From Topomyia yanbarensis (taxonomy: Eukaryota > Arthropoda > Insecta > Diptera > Culicidae), in NCBI RefSeq assembly GCF_030247195.1, contig NC_080672.1:386339037-386403036 (forward strand): 64,000 nt of DNA. Direction: 5' to 3'. Made by a program: the position numbers and the translations under genes. The notes beneath the pieces are model-generated. The model saw nothing but the letters and a program-made list of their open reading frames with translations, made no database searches and was not told the DNA's origin. Shown here piece after piece: positions 1 through 11,122 of this stretch. Every line of letters begins with the position of its first letter. Positions within the stretch are counted from its first letter, which is position 1.

Positions 1-3000
1 CGAAGATGGTTGTAAAGAGATGTATGGTCGACACCTCCGGATCGGTTCGTATCTTAACAGATGGCGCTATTTGCAGGAGACCTGAGCAGTTAAGATATAC
101 CGCGAAGGTTGGACAGCAAGCAGGAAACGATCAACATAAAATAAAAAGAGCAAGAGTAGTAGTAGTACCTAACGGTTGCCCAGAATGGATAAGAATTTCG
201 AGAAACAAGAGGTTTTTGTTTAAAAGTAGACTAACTGCTAGAAACCAATCCTACACTACCACGAGCCAGTAAGAAGTCTGTTGAAGAATCCTTCTTGACA
301 ACAGAAATTTACTCAATTTGTTGAGCTGAGTCTATTGGTGCATAAGACTTGGCCCTCAAGGCAACGGAAAACAAATTGAGGGTTTCTATACCTTTCTTTT
401 CTAAGAAACGGAAAAAATCAAAACCCTCCACTAAAGTTTTCTGCGCACGGGCCTGCTTAAAAGTAATTAGGATAAAGCAAAACTAATAATGGCGAAACTT
501 ATGATTGATGTTCCTGTATGTTTCCTCGTCATTTCTTTCACATTAAGGTCATTTTTCGAAATTTTGGGCGACATCCGATTTCATACGTTTGTCCAAAGTA
601 TTTTTTCACCCAAAATTTTAAAACTTATTGGCTACTCATGAGATGAGTTAATTTTACTCAACTCAAAACTCATTTTTTGGCAGCTTTCCTTGATTTAGGA
701 ATTTGAGTACTCAGAACTCAAATTTTGAGTAGTTTTGTATAAGCGTATAAGCATGATGCTACGCGCAACATCAATAAAATGAAGGGTGTGGAGGATTATT
801 TCACGCACAATGAAAAAACATGCGTTTGGTTGAAGTTGATCAATTTTTAGTTATTTCAAGAATTTATGGATTACGTCAATTGTGTTTTAAAACATAAAAA
901 AGTATAGTGCCTATTTTTATTAGGACTGGAAACATTTTTGAAAAATCCTAATAAAACCTATAAAGTTTTGCGGGCAAAGTTTAACAAAAGAGAGACAAAG
1001 TGAGAGGGAGAGAGAGAGTGAAAGAGTGAACGAGAGAGAGAGAGAGAGAGATTCGGTTGCATTGAATTTTCCCTACTTCAGGAATCAGAATAAATTGACT
1101 CAATTGGCACATCCTTCTGGAAAGGGAAAGAGAGGTGAAAAAAGATTAGGAGAGGAACTCAGCACAAAACAGTAAACAGTCTGAACCCTACTGATAAAAC
1201 CTTCACAGAAAAAAATATTTCGTAATTTTAAGTTTATTTTCATGCACATATTTGGAGCGTGAATATAAATGTAAAATTAAGTTCCATAACAAATACACAC
1301 GACTTGTCGTGCTTTCTTCGACGAATTTTGTTATAACTTTACACATGGATTGAAAATTACAGTTTCTTTAGACGTAAAACAAATGCACTTCAATGTATTT
1401 TTATTCGAATATTTCTGTAAAATGCATGACATGTAATATTACACGAATGAAAGTGTAAAATTGTATGCTTTTTGATGCTCCAATTGAGTGCATTGATTTT
1501 AACGTAATTTTCAATCAAATTTTTGATTCAATCTTTGTATGTTTACATTTGTATTGATTTACATGTCGTTTAAATTTCATTATTTTTTGGTGTGTTTAGC
1601 TTTTTACCCTCTGGGTTACGAACAACAACATATCCTTGCATCATAAATTTCACAAAGATCACCCGTATACCACTCAGTACGGTGAATAGTAGCCATGTGA
1701 CAATTGTCCAGTCCATACGCTCATTAAAATACGTCAATTGTATATGAAAACATGCAACAAACTTACACAAATTTACATACGACAGAAAAGTTTTTATTTG
1801 AGCACTAGTTTGTAAGCTACGCCAATGGTTGGCAAGTGGGAATCTTGTGCTTTGTTCATCTTCCCGAAAACTTATACGGACCAAAACTTTCAAGCGTTCA
1901 TTTGATCGATTCGATTATCACAACTCTACAAACGAATGCCAAAGAATCAGAACTACTTGAAATAAACTCAGAGGCAGTCGTCGTACAGCCTGGAAAGTTG
2001 TATCTCAAAAAATACAGTTGAGTACTTCATCTTTGTCAGACGAGTGTCCCCATTACTTTTTGGGTTTAGTAGATTGAAGATTCAATCGTTGGAAATATCC
2101 GTAAAAACAAGTAGCCAAACCTTCTTCGTAGGTGTCCCAGTTCGTAGATTTGGGATTACAAGAGCTGATGTATTTATGATCAAATAACGACGGTTCGATC
2201 TCATTCGGAACGAGCCAGTTAGTCAACTTATAGCGTAATAGCAGAGAGTTACATCTATCACCTGTTTTCTTGCAGATGGATGCGAATATTAGATGATTTC
2301 CTGTTCATTTTGCTGTTTCAGTATTCCATCAATTCAGTGCCCCTAACAGCGATATCTGAGCTGTCTTAAATTATGTGATTTACATCACTGCCGATTATGA
2401 GTGGAAGCTCATTTCACACAAGATGATACACCGCTTTTGAAATTGTCAGAAGGCAATGATTCATTAAGCGACAAAAATGCCGAACAATAGAAGTTTTTTT
2501 CCTATTTATCTTATGAAATTTCTTTTCTGGTAAGTAACGATGTTTTTTTTAAATAATGCGCGTCTGACATATTTTAGTCTCGTCAGTCACACGGCCTCTA
2601 GGCTGCTTTAGTCCGGAGAAAGATTGAGCATCTCATCAGCAAATCAGTTTCTTTTCCTACACGACATCATGTCGTTGTTTTGGAGCACAAATTATGTTTC
2701 CATTTTAAATCTAGCGACAATCTAGTGCCTAAGTCAGCTGATGAAAAAACGCGATTCAGAACAGATATTCACAATATTGTTTATGAAGTATTATAGTTCA
2801 GAAAGTCTAACAGTAAGAGATTCTGTATGTTTGATGTTATCGCCGCCATCTACTGGCCATTTACTGGCAAAAATTAATGCACAATGCATTTAACAGGACT
2901 TTTCGACATACTAAGATGTTTGATTATTCTAAGCAGCTTTTTACAACGTTCTCATGCTGTTCTAAATGTTTGCCTAAAAGCCAATAGCCCACTCTGAGTT

Positions 3001-3509
3001 AACAAATATTCAATATGAACTAGTTTCAAATCAGCAATCAGCTACGATCAATTCGCTTAGCCTACACGTAAATTCGAAACAAAAATCTTGATCATAATTT
3101 GTATCACATGCGATTTGTATACACTTATATCTCACCATATATACATATGCATTTATGAAATGATACGTGAACTACTTAGACACGACACGCATACAGCTGT
3201 AAACTGAAATTCAAGATCTTTGCTTCTTCCATTCGAACACAGGCATGCGATCTTACTCTGTTTCTGCATATGCAACCAAAATGCCTAGACTCGAAAGGTA
3301 ATGCCGATACAAAATAAAATAACACAAATCCAAAACAAAAATATCGGATGCAAAGGCCCATTTCGCAGCGATCCCGGAAGTACATAATACTTGTAAAACC
3401 ACTTAAGAAGTCCCTAAAAAGTCTATTATCTTGATAAAGAACAAAGCAAAACAAAATAATGTGTTCGCATATTGAATCAAACGATCGTATTAACCGATGA
3501 TTCCAGCAC
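1..3509. other. Intergenic DNA with no recognisable gene
   Basis: AT-rich sequence with only short chance ORFs on both strands. None of their translations resembles a known family, and no splice-linked set of coding segments was seen. The stretch holds a GA-rich simple repeat near 1.0 kb. Around 600-740 it has several TTGAGT/ACTCAA words in opposite orientations, which could be an old MITE but have no clear ends. The 174-residue minus-strand ORF at 3176-3700 crosses the boundary of a duplicated repeat and looks like chance. Confidence 0.6.
994..1051. repeat. GA-rich microsatellite
   Basis: Imperfect (GA)n tract broken by short AAAGTGA and AACGA interruptions, ending in an uninterrupted run of about eleven dinucleotides. 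It is an ordinary simple repeat. Confidence 0.85.
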
Positions 3510-4755
3510 GATCTGAGGCATTTTGGGAGTAGTGGTATCAGCTGTTCCTTTTGAGGCACGATCCTCAACGAAAACTTATACCTAGTATCCGATACGTTGT
3601 GAACTGTGTTGTGTCTGGTCGATCGTCGGCCGGTTGCCGATGGAAAGTTTATAGTTCGATTTTTTTTGTGATATGTATAGTTAGTGCTTGTCAATTTCAA
3701 ACTTTCTGTGGTAGTTTTTATATTTTAATGATGTTTCATTCTGCGGTGAAGTTAAATCACCAGTCTGTTGTTTCAAATATCATCCGAAAGTGCTCAACTA
3801 ATAATGTAGTGTTAGTATGTTTCGTTAGACTTAAAAAATAGTTCGATAAGGCTTCTAAGTGATAGCATGGCGCCATATGATAGCCTTGCACTCGACTCTT
3901 TGTGGATAGGATTAGTTTCTGTCTGGGCGGAAACCCCTTTTTTTGGTAAAAAAAACTGCGTGAGTAATAATTCGATGAGGAAGGTGGGATTTTTGGCGCA
4001 CAGTACTATCGCGTGACCATTTTTTTTTTTTTCTAGAATATAAACTTGTTCTAATGTCACACTCTTTCTGCACTATCATAAAATTCAAAAAATGGAAATG
4101 AAATTATTAAATTTCTATAGCATTGAGAAACAATATGAAAATTTTATTCTATTTTATTGAAATAAATTGTAATAGAACACAAATAATAATTTGAATATTT
4201 TCTAGAGTTATTATGATTTCGAGTAGATTTAGATAAAATAGCGTACAAAAACTTCGCAGAAGCAAAAGCACAGACCAGTAGACATAAACTAATTTTTTCC
4301 AGCTTTAGTGGCGTTTAATTCGGTAAAAAGGACTTTTTTTAGATTTGTTACGACACAGAGAGTGGTAGTATATTCATTCCATATAATAATGTACAATATT
4401 TTCTCAAAATTTCATTGCAAAATAAAGAAAATTGAGCGAGTGACAGTGAATCTCTTATTTTGAGGTGCACATCGTTTTGAAATTTTCCAGAGTTCTTCAT
4501 ATCATTCCCCAGATAACTCCGGGAGCTTTCTTTATTTTTTTAATGGTTTTGGTGTTTCCCAATGCAGCTGACACCAAAGATGTAAAACCGACAATTTTTT
4601 TAAACACTCTTGTACGCAAAATTACAAATACAAATATATATAATAACTACCTTGATCCCTATCCTTTTGCTGGGACAACTGTCAAAAATGCTAACCCATG
4701 TGACTAAATTAAATTTCAAGGAAGACCGATATTGTCAAACAAGGACATGTTATCA
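3510..4755 (+). repeat. Segment repeated in inverted orientation at 32.9-34.1 kb
   Basis: From about 3510 the sequence matches, as reverse complement, 34098 back to 32884. Landmarks include ATCTGAGGCATTTTGGGAG at the outer edge, a TCGTCGGCCGGTTGCCGATGG core near 3627, and the run ending at GGAAGACCGAT near 4730. The match continues past 4755 into R1-like reverse transcriptase sequence (partner 30745-30911). Both copies therefore share one chimeric junction, and the duplication postdates the joining of these two sequences. No protein family is recognisable in this part. Short ORFs at 3551-3841 and 3812-4060 lie inside it and are probably non-coding. Confidence 0.75.
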
Positions 4756-6085
4756 TTTACGCTTACGTGTTGGGTTGACCAGGATCAAGAGTCTAGTGAC
4801 GTTAGCTAAAATGCGCGCTGATAAACTGAAGATTATCGTTGAGAGTCTTTGCTCGAAACACGACCCAACCACATGGCCACCTACACCGTATGACGATGGA
4901 AATGCTGATGACAATCGAGTCTCCAACAACGAGCTCCTTACAGTGGCAAAAGGGCTGAAAGCGAAGAAAGCTCCTGACCCGGACTGTATTCACAACGTGG
5001 CACTGAAGACCGCGATCCTGGCGTTTCCGGACATGTTCAGGCTAGTTCTACAGAAACGCCTGGACGAAGGCTGCTTTCCGGATAGATGGAAGATCCACAA
5101 ACTGATGTTGCTGCCAAAATTAGGGAAACCACCAGGAGATCCAGCATCGTATCGGCCTATATGGCTGCTGGATACTCTTGGTAAACTTCTGGAAAGGGTT
5201 GTCCTCAACAGGCTGACGATCTATACTGAAAGTGAGAACGGACTATTGCAGAGGCAGTTCGAGCTCCGGAAAGGGATATCGACGGTGGACACCATCCGCA
5301 CAGTCATCGCGAGCGCAGAGAAAGCATCAAAGCAAAAGAGAAGGGGTAATCGCTACTGTGCCGTGAAAACGATAGACGTGAAGAACGCGTACAACAGTGC
5401 CAGCTAGGAAGCGATTGCCGTAGCGCTAAACAGGATGGATGAACAAATACTTCCAGAACCGAGTACTAGTCTACGAAACGAACATGGGATAGAGGTCGAT
5501 CAGGGTCACGGCCGGAGTACTTCAGGGACAACTAACACATTGGTAAAGATCATGCTGAACAACGAAACCTGGACCTGGACTGCTGCATTAAACTCAAAGC
5601 GAAACTGGACGAAGTTGACGAGCATGTCCCGCCTAATGGATGTTCGTGTCGCCAATGCGTACATAACGATATCGTCGGAGGCGGAATGCATAATTGCCGG
5701 GATGATTCCCATCTGCATAACTTTGGCTGAGGCCGTGGAATGCTACCAGCGGAGAAATGCACGAAATACAAGAAGATTGGTCCGAGCGGACTCGTTGGCT
5801 AAGAGGCAACAGGTGTGGGACAAGGCGGAGAAACGAAGGTGAACCCACCGACTCATCCCAAATGAGTCGGCTTGGGAGCATAGGAAACCTGGAGAGGTGA
5901 ACTTCAACTTAACGCAGTTTTTGGTCCGGGCACGCATGCTTCCGGAAGTACCTGTATCGGTTTGAACATTCTTCGTCACAACCTTTGCCCGGAGTGTGTG
6001 AACGTGCAAGAGACACTAGATCACGTGGTCTTCGAATGCCCTAGGTTCGAAGAAATTCGAATGCCCTAGGTTCGCCGTGGAGATG
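4756..6085 (+). pseudogene. Decayed R1-like non-LTR retrotransposon, reverse transcriptase part (copy 1)
   Basis: The frame at 4800-5406 encodes the finger/palm start of a LINE reverse transcriptase: KLMLLPKLGKPPG, then PASYRPI and LLDTLGKLLERVVLNRL, then a FELRKGIST segment, and an IDVKNAYNSAS block where the first catalytic Asp region lies. An in-frame TAG at 5405-5407 replaces the Trp expected after NSAS. The palm region with the catalytic YADD box is deleted. The frame at 5435-5842 keeps thumb/C-terminal remnants such as RADSLAKRQQVW. The C-terminal cysteine-histidine motif survives as CPECVNVQETLDHVVFEC near 5988-6041. A short direct repeat (CGAATGCCCTAGGTTCG) follows. The R1-clade assignment is by motif recall. 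The copy is non-functional: nonsense codon, deletion and frameshifts. Confidence 0.8.
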
Positions 6086-7210
6086 TACCACGATGAGCGT
6101 ATCTAAGATGCAGTAACTAGAGTAGTTACGAATGTACTCCCCAAGCTGCAGAGAAAGTGGTGAAGGAACCAACAGAGCAGCCCCGGCTAGAAAGCCGCCG
6201 TGAAACCACCAATCAGTTTTTGGTACAAATTCCACCACCGGTGTAGACTAGGTCGTCCACCGGAAACCAGTTGAGAAATACGCGATGTAACACCGGGTTC
6301 GGGTCGTCGGGGCGCCAGCAAACCAGACGTCAGACTCCAACGGAGTCGACGAGCTGACCTCGACTCCCTGCCAGATTGTTCGTGAGTAGGCTAGATCCAC
6401 TACAAGGAGTACCCGCATCGAATCGCTAGCAGTGGGTTGTTAGGGCGCCAGTGAACCGGAAGCTACGCTACACTCTGAATTGCTGGACAGGCCTCTGCAC
6501 CTACTGTATGGCCCGATGAGTAAGCTAGATCCACCGCCGGGGACTAGATCGAGTAGATCTGGACGAAGCAGGAAGCTAAATGGCTAACGGGGGTGGAAGT
6601 AGGGTAGATTCACCGCCGTGGATTATCCGACTATATTGCGACAAAAATAGGAGTTCATTGGCTCACAAAACAGACATCGGTACCGAGAGAATTTCCGCTA
6701 TCAGAGGACTCTCAGTCGGAGTAGGGTAGTTTTACCGCTGGATAATATCCGCGTCGATCTCGATAGCGCTGGGAGCTATTTGGGTCAAGAAAGTGGTTAT
6801 CGAAGTCGGGATAAATTCCTCCTTCGGGGAAATCTCAGTCGGAGTAGAGTGAGATTCTCAGTGGTGATATTCGAGTAGATCGTGATAAGGCTGGGAGCTG
6901 AATGGCTCGCGGAAACAGGCGCTAAATGGCTCATGGAATTAGCAACTTAACGGTCCTCTGAGATGAGAGCTAAATGGCGATAAATAGAGACGAAAGGCAA
7001 GAGAAGAGTCAAAAGTTTAATGGTTCAAAGGTCGAGCCATTTCTTGGATCAAGTAAGGCTCCGAGATAGCTCAGCGATAGCGGAAAACTCATGAGTAAAA
7101 GAAAAAGGTGTGACGAAAGCATAATGAAACCACCTCCACCATACGAAATAATAGTGATGTAGATATAGTTCCATGAGAAAGAAGGGCGAAATAAGAGTAA
7201 GGAGTGTTTT
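6086..7210 (+). repeat. Repeat-rich 5'-untranslated-like region of the R1-like family
   Basis: GC-richer, non-coding DNA with imperfect repeats roughly 100-170 bases apart. Recurring words are GTAGGCTAGATCCACCGC-like, GCTAAATGGCT-like and GACTCTCAGTCGGAGTAGGGT-like. The same sequence recurs in inverted orientation at about 27.76-28.75 kb, where it also follows a reverse-transcriptase fragment of the same family. In both places the order is RT 3' part, then this block, then (here) a gag-like region. This suggests a head-to-tail arrangement of elements in which the block is the 5' UTR or promoter repeats of the downstream copy. Confidence 0.6.
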
Positions 7211-8560
7211 TAGTAGTTAACTCCCCCCTCCCGCGGGCATACCACGAGTTGGGGAGATTTGATGACTTTGGTCTGATAAGCGTGCTGTTCTACTCCCTGA
7301 CGGCTGCCTTGGCACCTTGGCCAAGCGAACCAGTGCAACAACACCACGAGCAGAAGAAACAGCAGCCGCAGCTTAAACAATAAGAGCAGCAGCCCCAACA
7401 GAAGCAGCAAATGCAGGAGGGCAGCACGTAGTTGAAAGTAATAGTAGCTAAAACCTGATGTACGGACTGCACAACTTCATAGACAACAGGAGTAATGTGC
7501 CCAATGACATCAAGACTCTGGTTCTGAAAATACAAGGGAACTTCGGTTTAGCCGTCAAGGATTTAACCGAAAAAAAGCCCGAGCCGTCGTTGGCCAAGAA
7601 GTTCTTGGAAATAAGACAAACAGTGGCACCACCAAAAGTGGGGGAAATTTGAGCAGGTGAAAGATAAACCCCAGAGATAATCCATCCCTACACTGAAGAT
7701 ACTAAGATTATATGAGATCAGGAGGTTCCAAGAAACATAAGGAGGCTCCCGGCACCGTGGCACCCGTAGCGAACGAAGTAGTTACTAACGTGGGTAGAAA
7801 AATCCAATGGGAAGTAGTTGGCAGCACAAAACGGAAGGCGAAGAACAAGTATGAGTCCGAAAAGCAAAGTATCTTTAAGGGACAAAACAAAGGTGAAGCA
7901 TACATAGCCAAAGCTATCGATGACTCGTACGAGAAGGTACTGTGCGCAATGCGGTTAAAGTCGGCAGTCAAGGAGCTTGCTCAGACAGTAAGAAAATCAG
8001 GCGCACCTGCATCCGCAAGATTCGAAGTCAACCTGATCTGCTTACAAAGAGCTGACCGAGAAAGCCATGAGCGACGCGGTAGAAGTGAGAGCGTTGTGCC
8101 CGGAGGCAACCATCCAATGTAAGGAATTGGATGAAGGTATCCTCGGAAGAAGTGCTAAGAGAAGCTCTGAAAGAACAGCGCGCGCTTGGAGAAGCGCAGA
8201 TAATGATCCGTATAGGGATACCTTACGGTATGCTAGTGGCCTCGGTTAGACTTCCAGTCCAAGCAGCGAAAAATGCACTAAAACCGAGAATATCAAAATA
8301 CGATGGTCGGTATGTTCACTGAGTGTCTCTCAGCGACCGGAAGTGTACTTCAAGTGTGAAGAGTTCGGTCACCTGGCTAAACACTGCAGTGGACATGGCA
8401 GGAGAAAAATTAAGCAAAAGGTGCGGGGAAGCAGACCATAAGGCAAAAGACTGCCGACAGGTTTCGAGATGTCTGATCTGTGCAGACGAAGAAGGTTATA
8501 ACCACATTAAAGGAGACTACGGCGTCCGGCCTTCAAATAGGCGACTACTACGAATTTAAA
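7211..8560 (+). pseudogene. Decayed gag-like ORF1 of an R1-like element (copy 2)
   Basis: Fragments of a first ORF appear in shifting frames, around 7458-7650, 7712-8122 and 8131-8310. A glutamine-rich stretch translates from 7330-7430. The zinc-knuckle region at about 8336-8530 is the best marker. It shows a CEEFGHLAKHC knuckle whose leading Cys is lost, an RCGEADHKAKDC knuckle, and a degenerate third one containing RCLICADEEGYNH. Nucleic-acid-binding CCHC knuckles at the end of ORF1 are typical of R1, Jockey and I clade LINEs. Frameshifts and stops make it inactive. The endonuclease remnant begins within 100 bases downstream, in the expected order. Confidence 0.7.
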
Positions 8561-10532
8561 ATTGAAGTAACGCAAATCAACCTCAACCACAGCGATACAG
8601 CATAACACTTGCTGTGCCAATCTTTAGCGGACTCGAATTTGGATCCATACTGTATCTAGGATATCACATAAAGCAAAAGTAACAGCGACTTGAACGATGG
8701 GAAGATATTCATTTCTGGCAATTGTTTATCGCGAAGACGAAGACTTTGTAATCGCCAAAATCAATGGATACTCGGTGGATGATCGATCGATACATAGACA
8801 TGCTCGATAAGCTGACAGAAGAACTTATCGATCGGTGACCAGTCGTTATAGCAGGCGATTTCAACGCTTGAGCAGTATTATGGGGCAGCCGCTTCACTAA
8901 CCCAAGGGGGAGTAGTCTATTCGAGGCCTTTGCAAAGCTGAACGTAGATGTTGCAAACGATGGTGCAACCAGCACCTACCACCGGGAAGATCAAGAATCA
9001 GGGCTAACAGTAAGTTTGAATTGGATTGTGTGCGAGGAGGACAAAGACACAAGCAACACTTTCGGAAGCAATAGACAATCGTAAGCGCGCGTGACTCAAT
9101 CAAACGTACGGAGAGGGAAACAACGGAGTTCGACAAGAGAGTCTCATTGAAGCGTTGAGGCTTGAGTGCAATCACCTATACTTCAGTGCAAATGAAATAA
9201 TAGCGGCATTAGAGGGAGCGTGCGATGCAACCATGCCAAGAGTGGGTAAACCAAGCTACAGTCGCAGCCCAGCCTGCTGGTGGAAATCGACGAATGCTGA
9301 CCTACGTGCATGTTACCACCAAACCTAAAGGAGAGTCGCTAAAAGAGCCGTTCTGAGACCAGCGTATAAGGCGGCAAGAGTTGCACTTAACAAGGAAATC
9401 AAGCTCAGTAAGAATGCCTGCCTAAAGGAGCTTTATCGCAATGCCAATTCAAATCCGTAGAAAGACGCCTATAGAGTTACCATGACGAAGATAAGAGGAC
9501 GGGATGGGTGCCCGGTAAGGAAGCAGTATTTCCACAGCATGAACCGACGACCTGGCCGCACACGCATGACCACGAAGAAAAAGCTCGAGTAACTAACGAG
9601 GATCTGATAGCGGTGATGAAAGCCCTGAGAACCAAGATGGCCCCGGGACTAGACGGTATTCCCAACGTGGCTCTGAAAATAGCAATCCTAACGAAGCCGG
9701 ATGTTTAGGACTGCGTTGCAAAAATATATTGGTAACTTCCCCGACATTTAGAAGCGGCAAAGCTGGTGTTATTGCCGAAGTCAGGGAGGTCCCCTAGATA
9801 TCCTTCAGCATATGGGTCGATATGACGGTTGGATACAGTCGACAAGGTGCTTTAAAGAGTAATCCTTAACAGGCTTACAACATACACGGAGAAATTGAAT
9901 GTCCTATCCAATGTGCAATTCAGCTTCCGGAAAGGTAGCTCCACTGTGGACGCTAAATGAACGGTTGTGAAAACTATGGAGGCTGCACAGAAGCTAAAAC
10001 CGTTCCTGTGGAGTGGTTACGCTGGACGTAAAAAAGCCTTCAACCAACGGTGCTAGTTGAGCTGTAATGGCCGATTTGCTGCACTGACTGCAAGTTTCCC
10101 TCTGTTGAATTCTGAGGAGCTGCTATCAGAATCGTACACTGATCCACGGAACTGACGCCGGATAAAGAAATGTAACCCTAACAGCGGGGCATTCCTTAGG
10201 ATTCTGTACTCGGTACGAATCTTTGGAAGGCTATGTACGACGGAGTGCTGAAGTGGATCCTCCCCAGAGAAGTGAAAATTGTTGATTTTACGGATGACTT
10301 GGTGATCCTTGGTGGTGACTCCTAGTGATCGGTGAATCATTAGAGGAAGTAGAAGTACATGTTACGGAGGCGGTAGACGCTGCCGAAAACCAGATGCGGG
10401 AAAAGAAGTTGGCGTTAGCTCAGCACAAAATCGAGGTGGTTTTATAAAGCAACAGAAGGATAGTGCAATAGATAAGAATTTCAGTCAGAGAGTGTATCAT
10501 CAACTCTAAGCGAGAAGTCAGACAACTAGTAG
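8561..10532 (+). pseudogene. Decayed ORF2 (endonuclease plus reverse transcriptase) of an R1-like element (copy 2)
   Basis: Starts with an AP-endonuclease-like remnant (QINLNHSDTA-like near 8572, then IAGDFNA near 8850) in several frames. Reverse-transcriptase remnants follow: KALRTKMAPGLDGIPNVALKIAI at 9613-9690 holds the conserved PGLDGIPN word, and a VLLPKSGR-type word lies near 9775. QFSFRKGSSTVDA-like sequence lies near 9920, and FTDDLVILGG near 10285-10310 corresponds to the catalytic YADD region. Frames change every 100-250 bases, so the copy is dead. It is related to copies at 4.8, 25.4 and 29 kb but diverged from them. A MITE interrupts or bounds it at 10533. Confidence 0.75.
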
Positions 10533-10784
10533 TAAATTAGTTATGGTATTTGCGTTTCGACTTCGCCTCATCAGGACTCGACGTTAACTTAGTGGCAGAA
10601 CTCCAAAAATTAAAACACTATTTGTGTTTCTCAGAGCATCCCTAGCCTTGCGTGTTGTCCCGCAAGAAAATAGTGTTTTCATTTGTGGAGCTAACGTCAA
10701 TCCGGTTCTACCGTAGTTCTGTCATTAAGTTAGTGTCGAATTCTGATGAGACGAAGTCCAAACGCAAATTCCTTAACTAATTTA
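10533..10784. mobile_element. MITE with about 65-bp terminal inverted repeats
   Basis: The left arm begins TAAATTAGTTATGG and the right arm ends with the near-complement TTAACTAATTTA. The arms pair imperfectly for about 65 bases, through TTTGCGTTTCGACTTCG and its partner CGAAGTCCAAACGCAAA. Roughly 120 bases of unpaired centre contain no ORF. It lies at the 3' end of the R1-like remnant. The target duplication was not resolved. Confidence 0.7.
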
Positions 10785-11122
10785 GTTATAGGTTTTGTTC
10801 CCATAACGCGCAAATGTGGTTTAAAACAATTTTCTCCTTAGTGGAAAAAATAGTTTTTACCTAAATTTTTCTCCACTAAGGAGAATATAGCATAGTACAA
10901 CTGAGAGTGAAGGTAGACTCCCGACTGAACTTAACCCTTAAATGCATACTGTTGCCATTTGGCAACATACCGAATTTTGTGATATAAAACCTCAACGAAA
11001 TGTGTACATCGTATCCAACCCGAAGGAAAAGTGAAATTCATGCACTTAAGGCTTAAGCCACATCGACTACACTCAAAGACATACACAAACATAGTTTTAA
11101 CCAGTTTTACCACATTTTCCTA
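10785..11122. other. Intergenic spacer upstream of the P450
   Basis: Contains a short inverted repeat (TTCTCCTTAGTGGA near 10832 and TCCACTAAGGAGAA near 10870) and possibly a little more R1-like 3' sequence near 10900-10940. No gene was recognised. It presumably includes the promoter of the P450, but no TATA or initiator element could be assigned with confidence. Confidence 0.5.

Noticed and set aside
3176..3700. 174-codon minus-strand ORF as a gene
   Set aside because: It crosses the edge of an inverted duplicate, lacks recognisable motifs, and its partner copy near 33.9 kb is not preserved as the same ORF.
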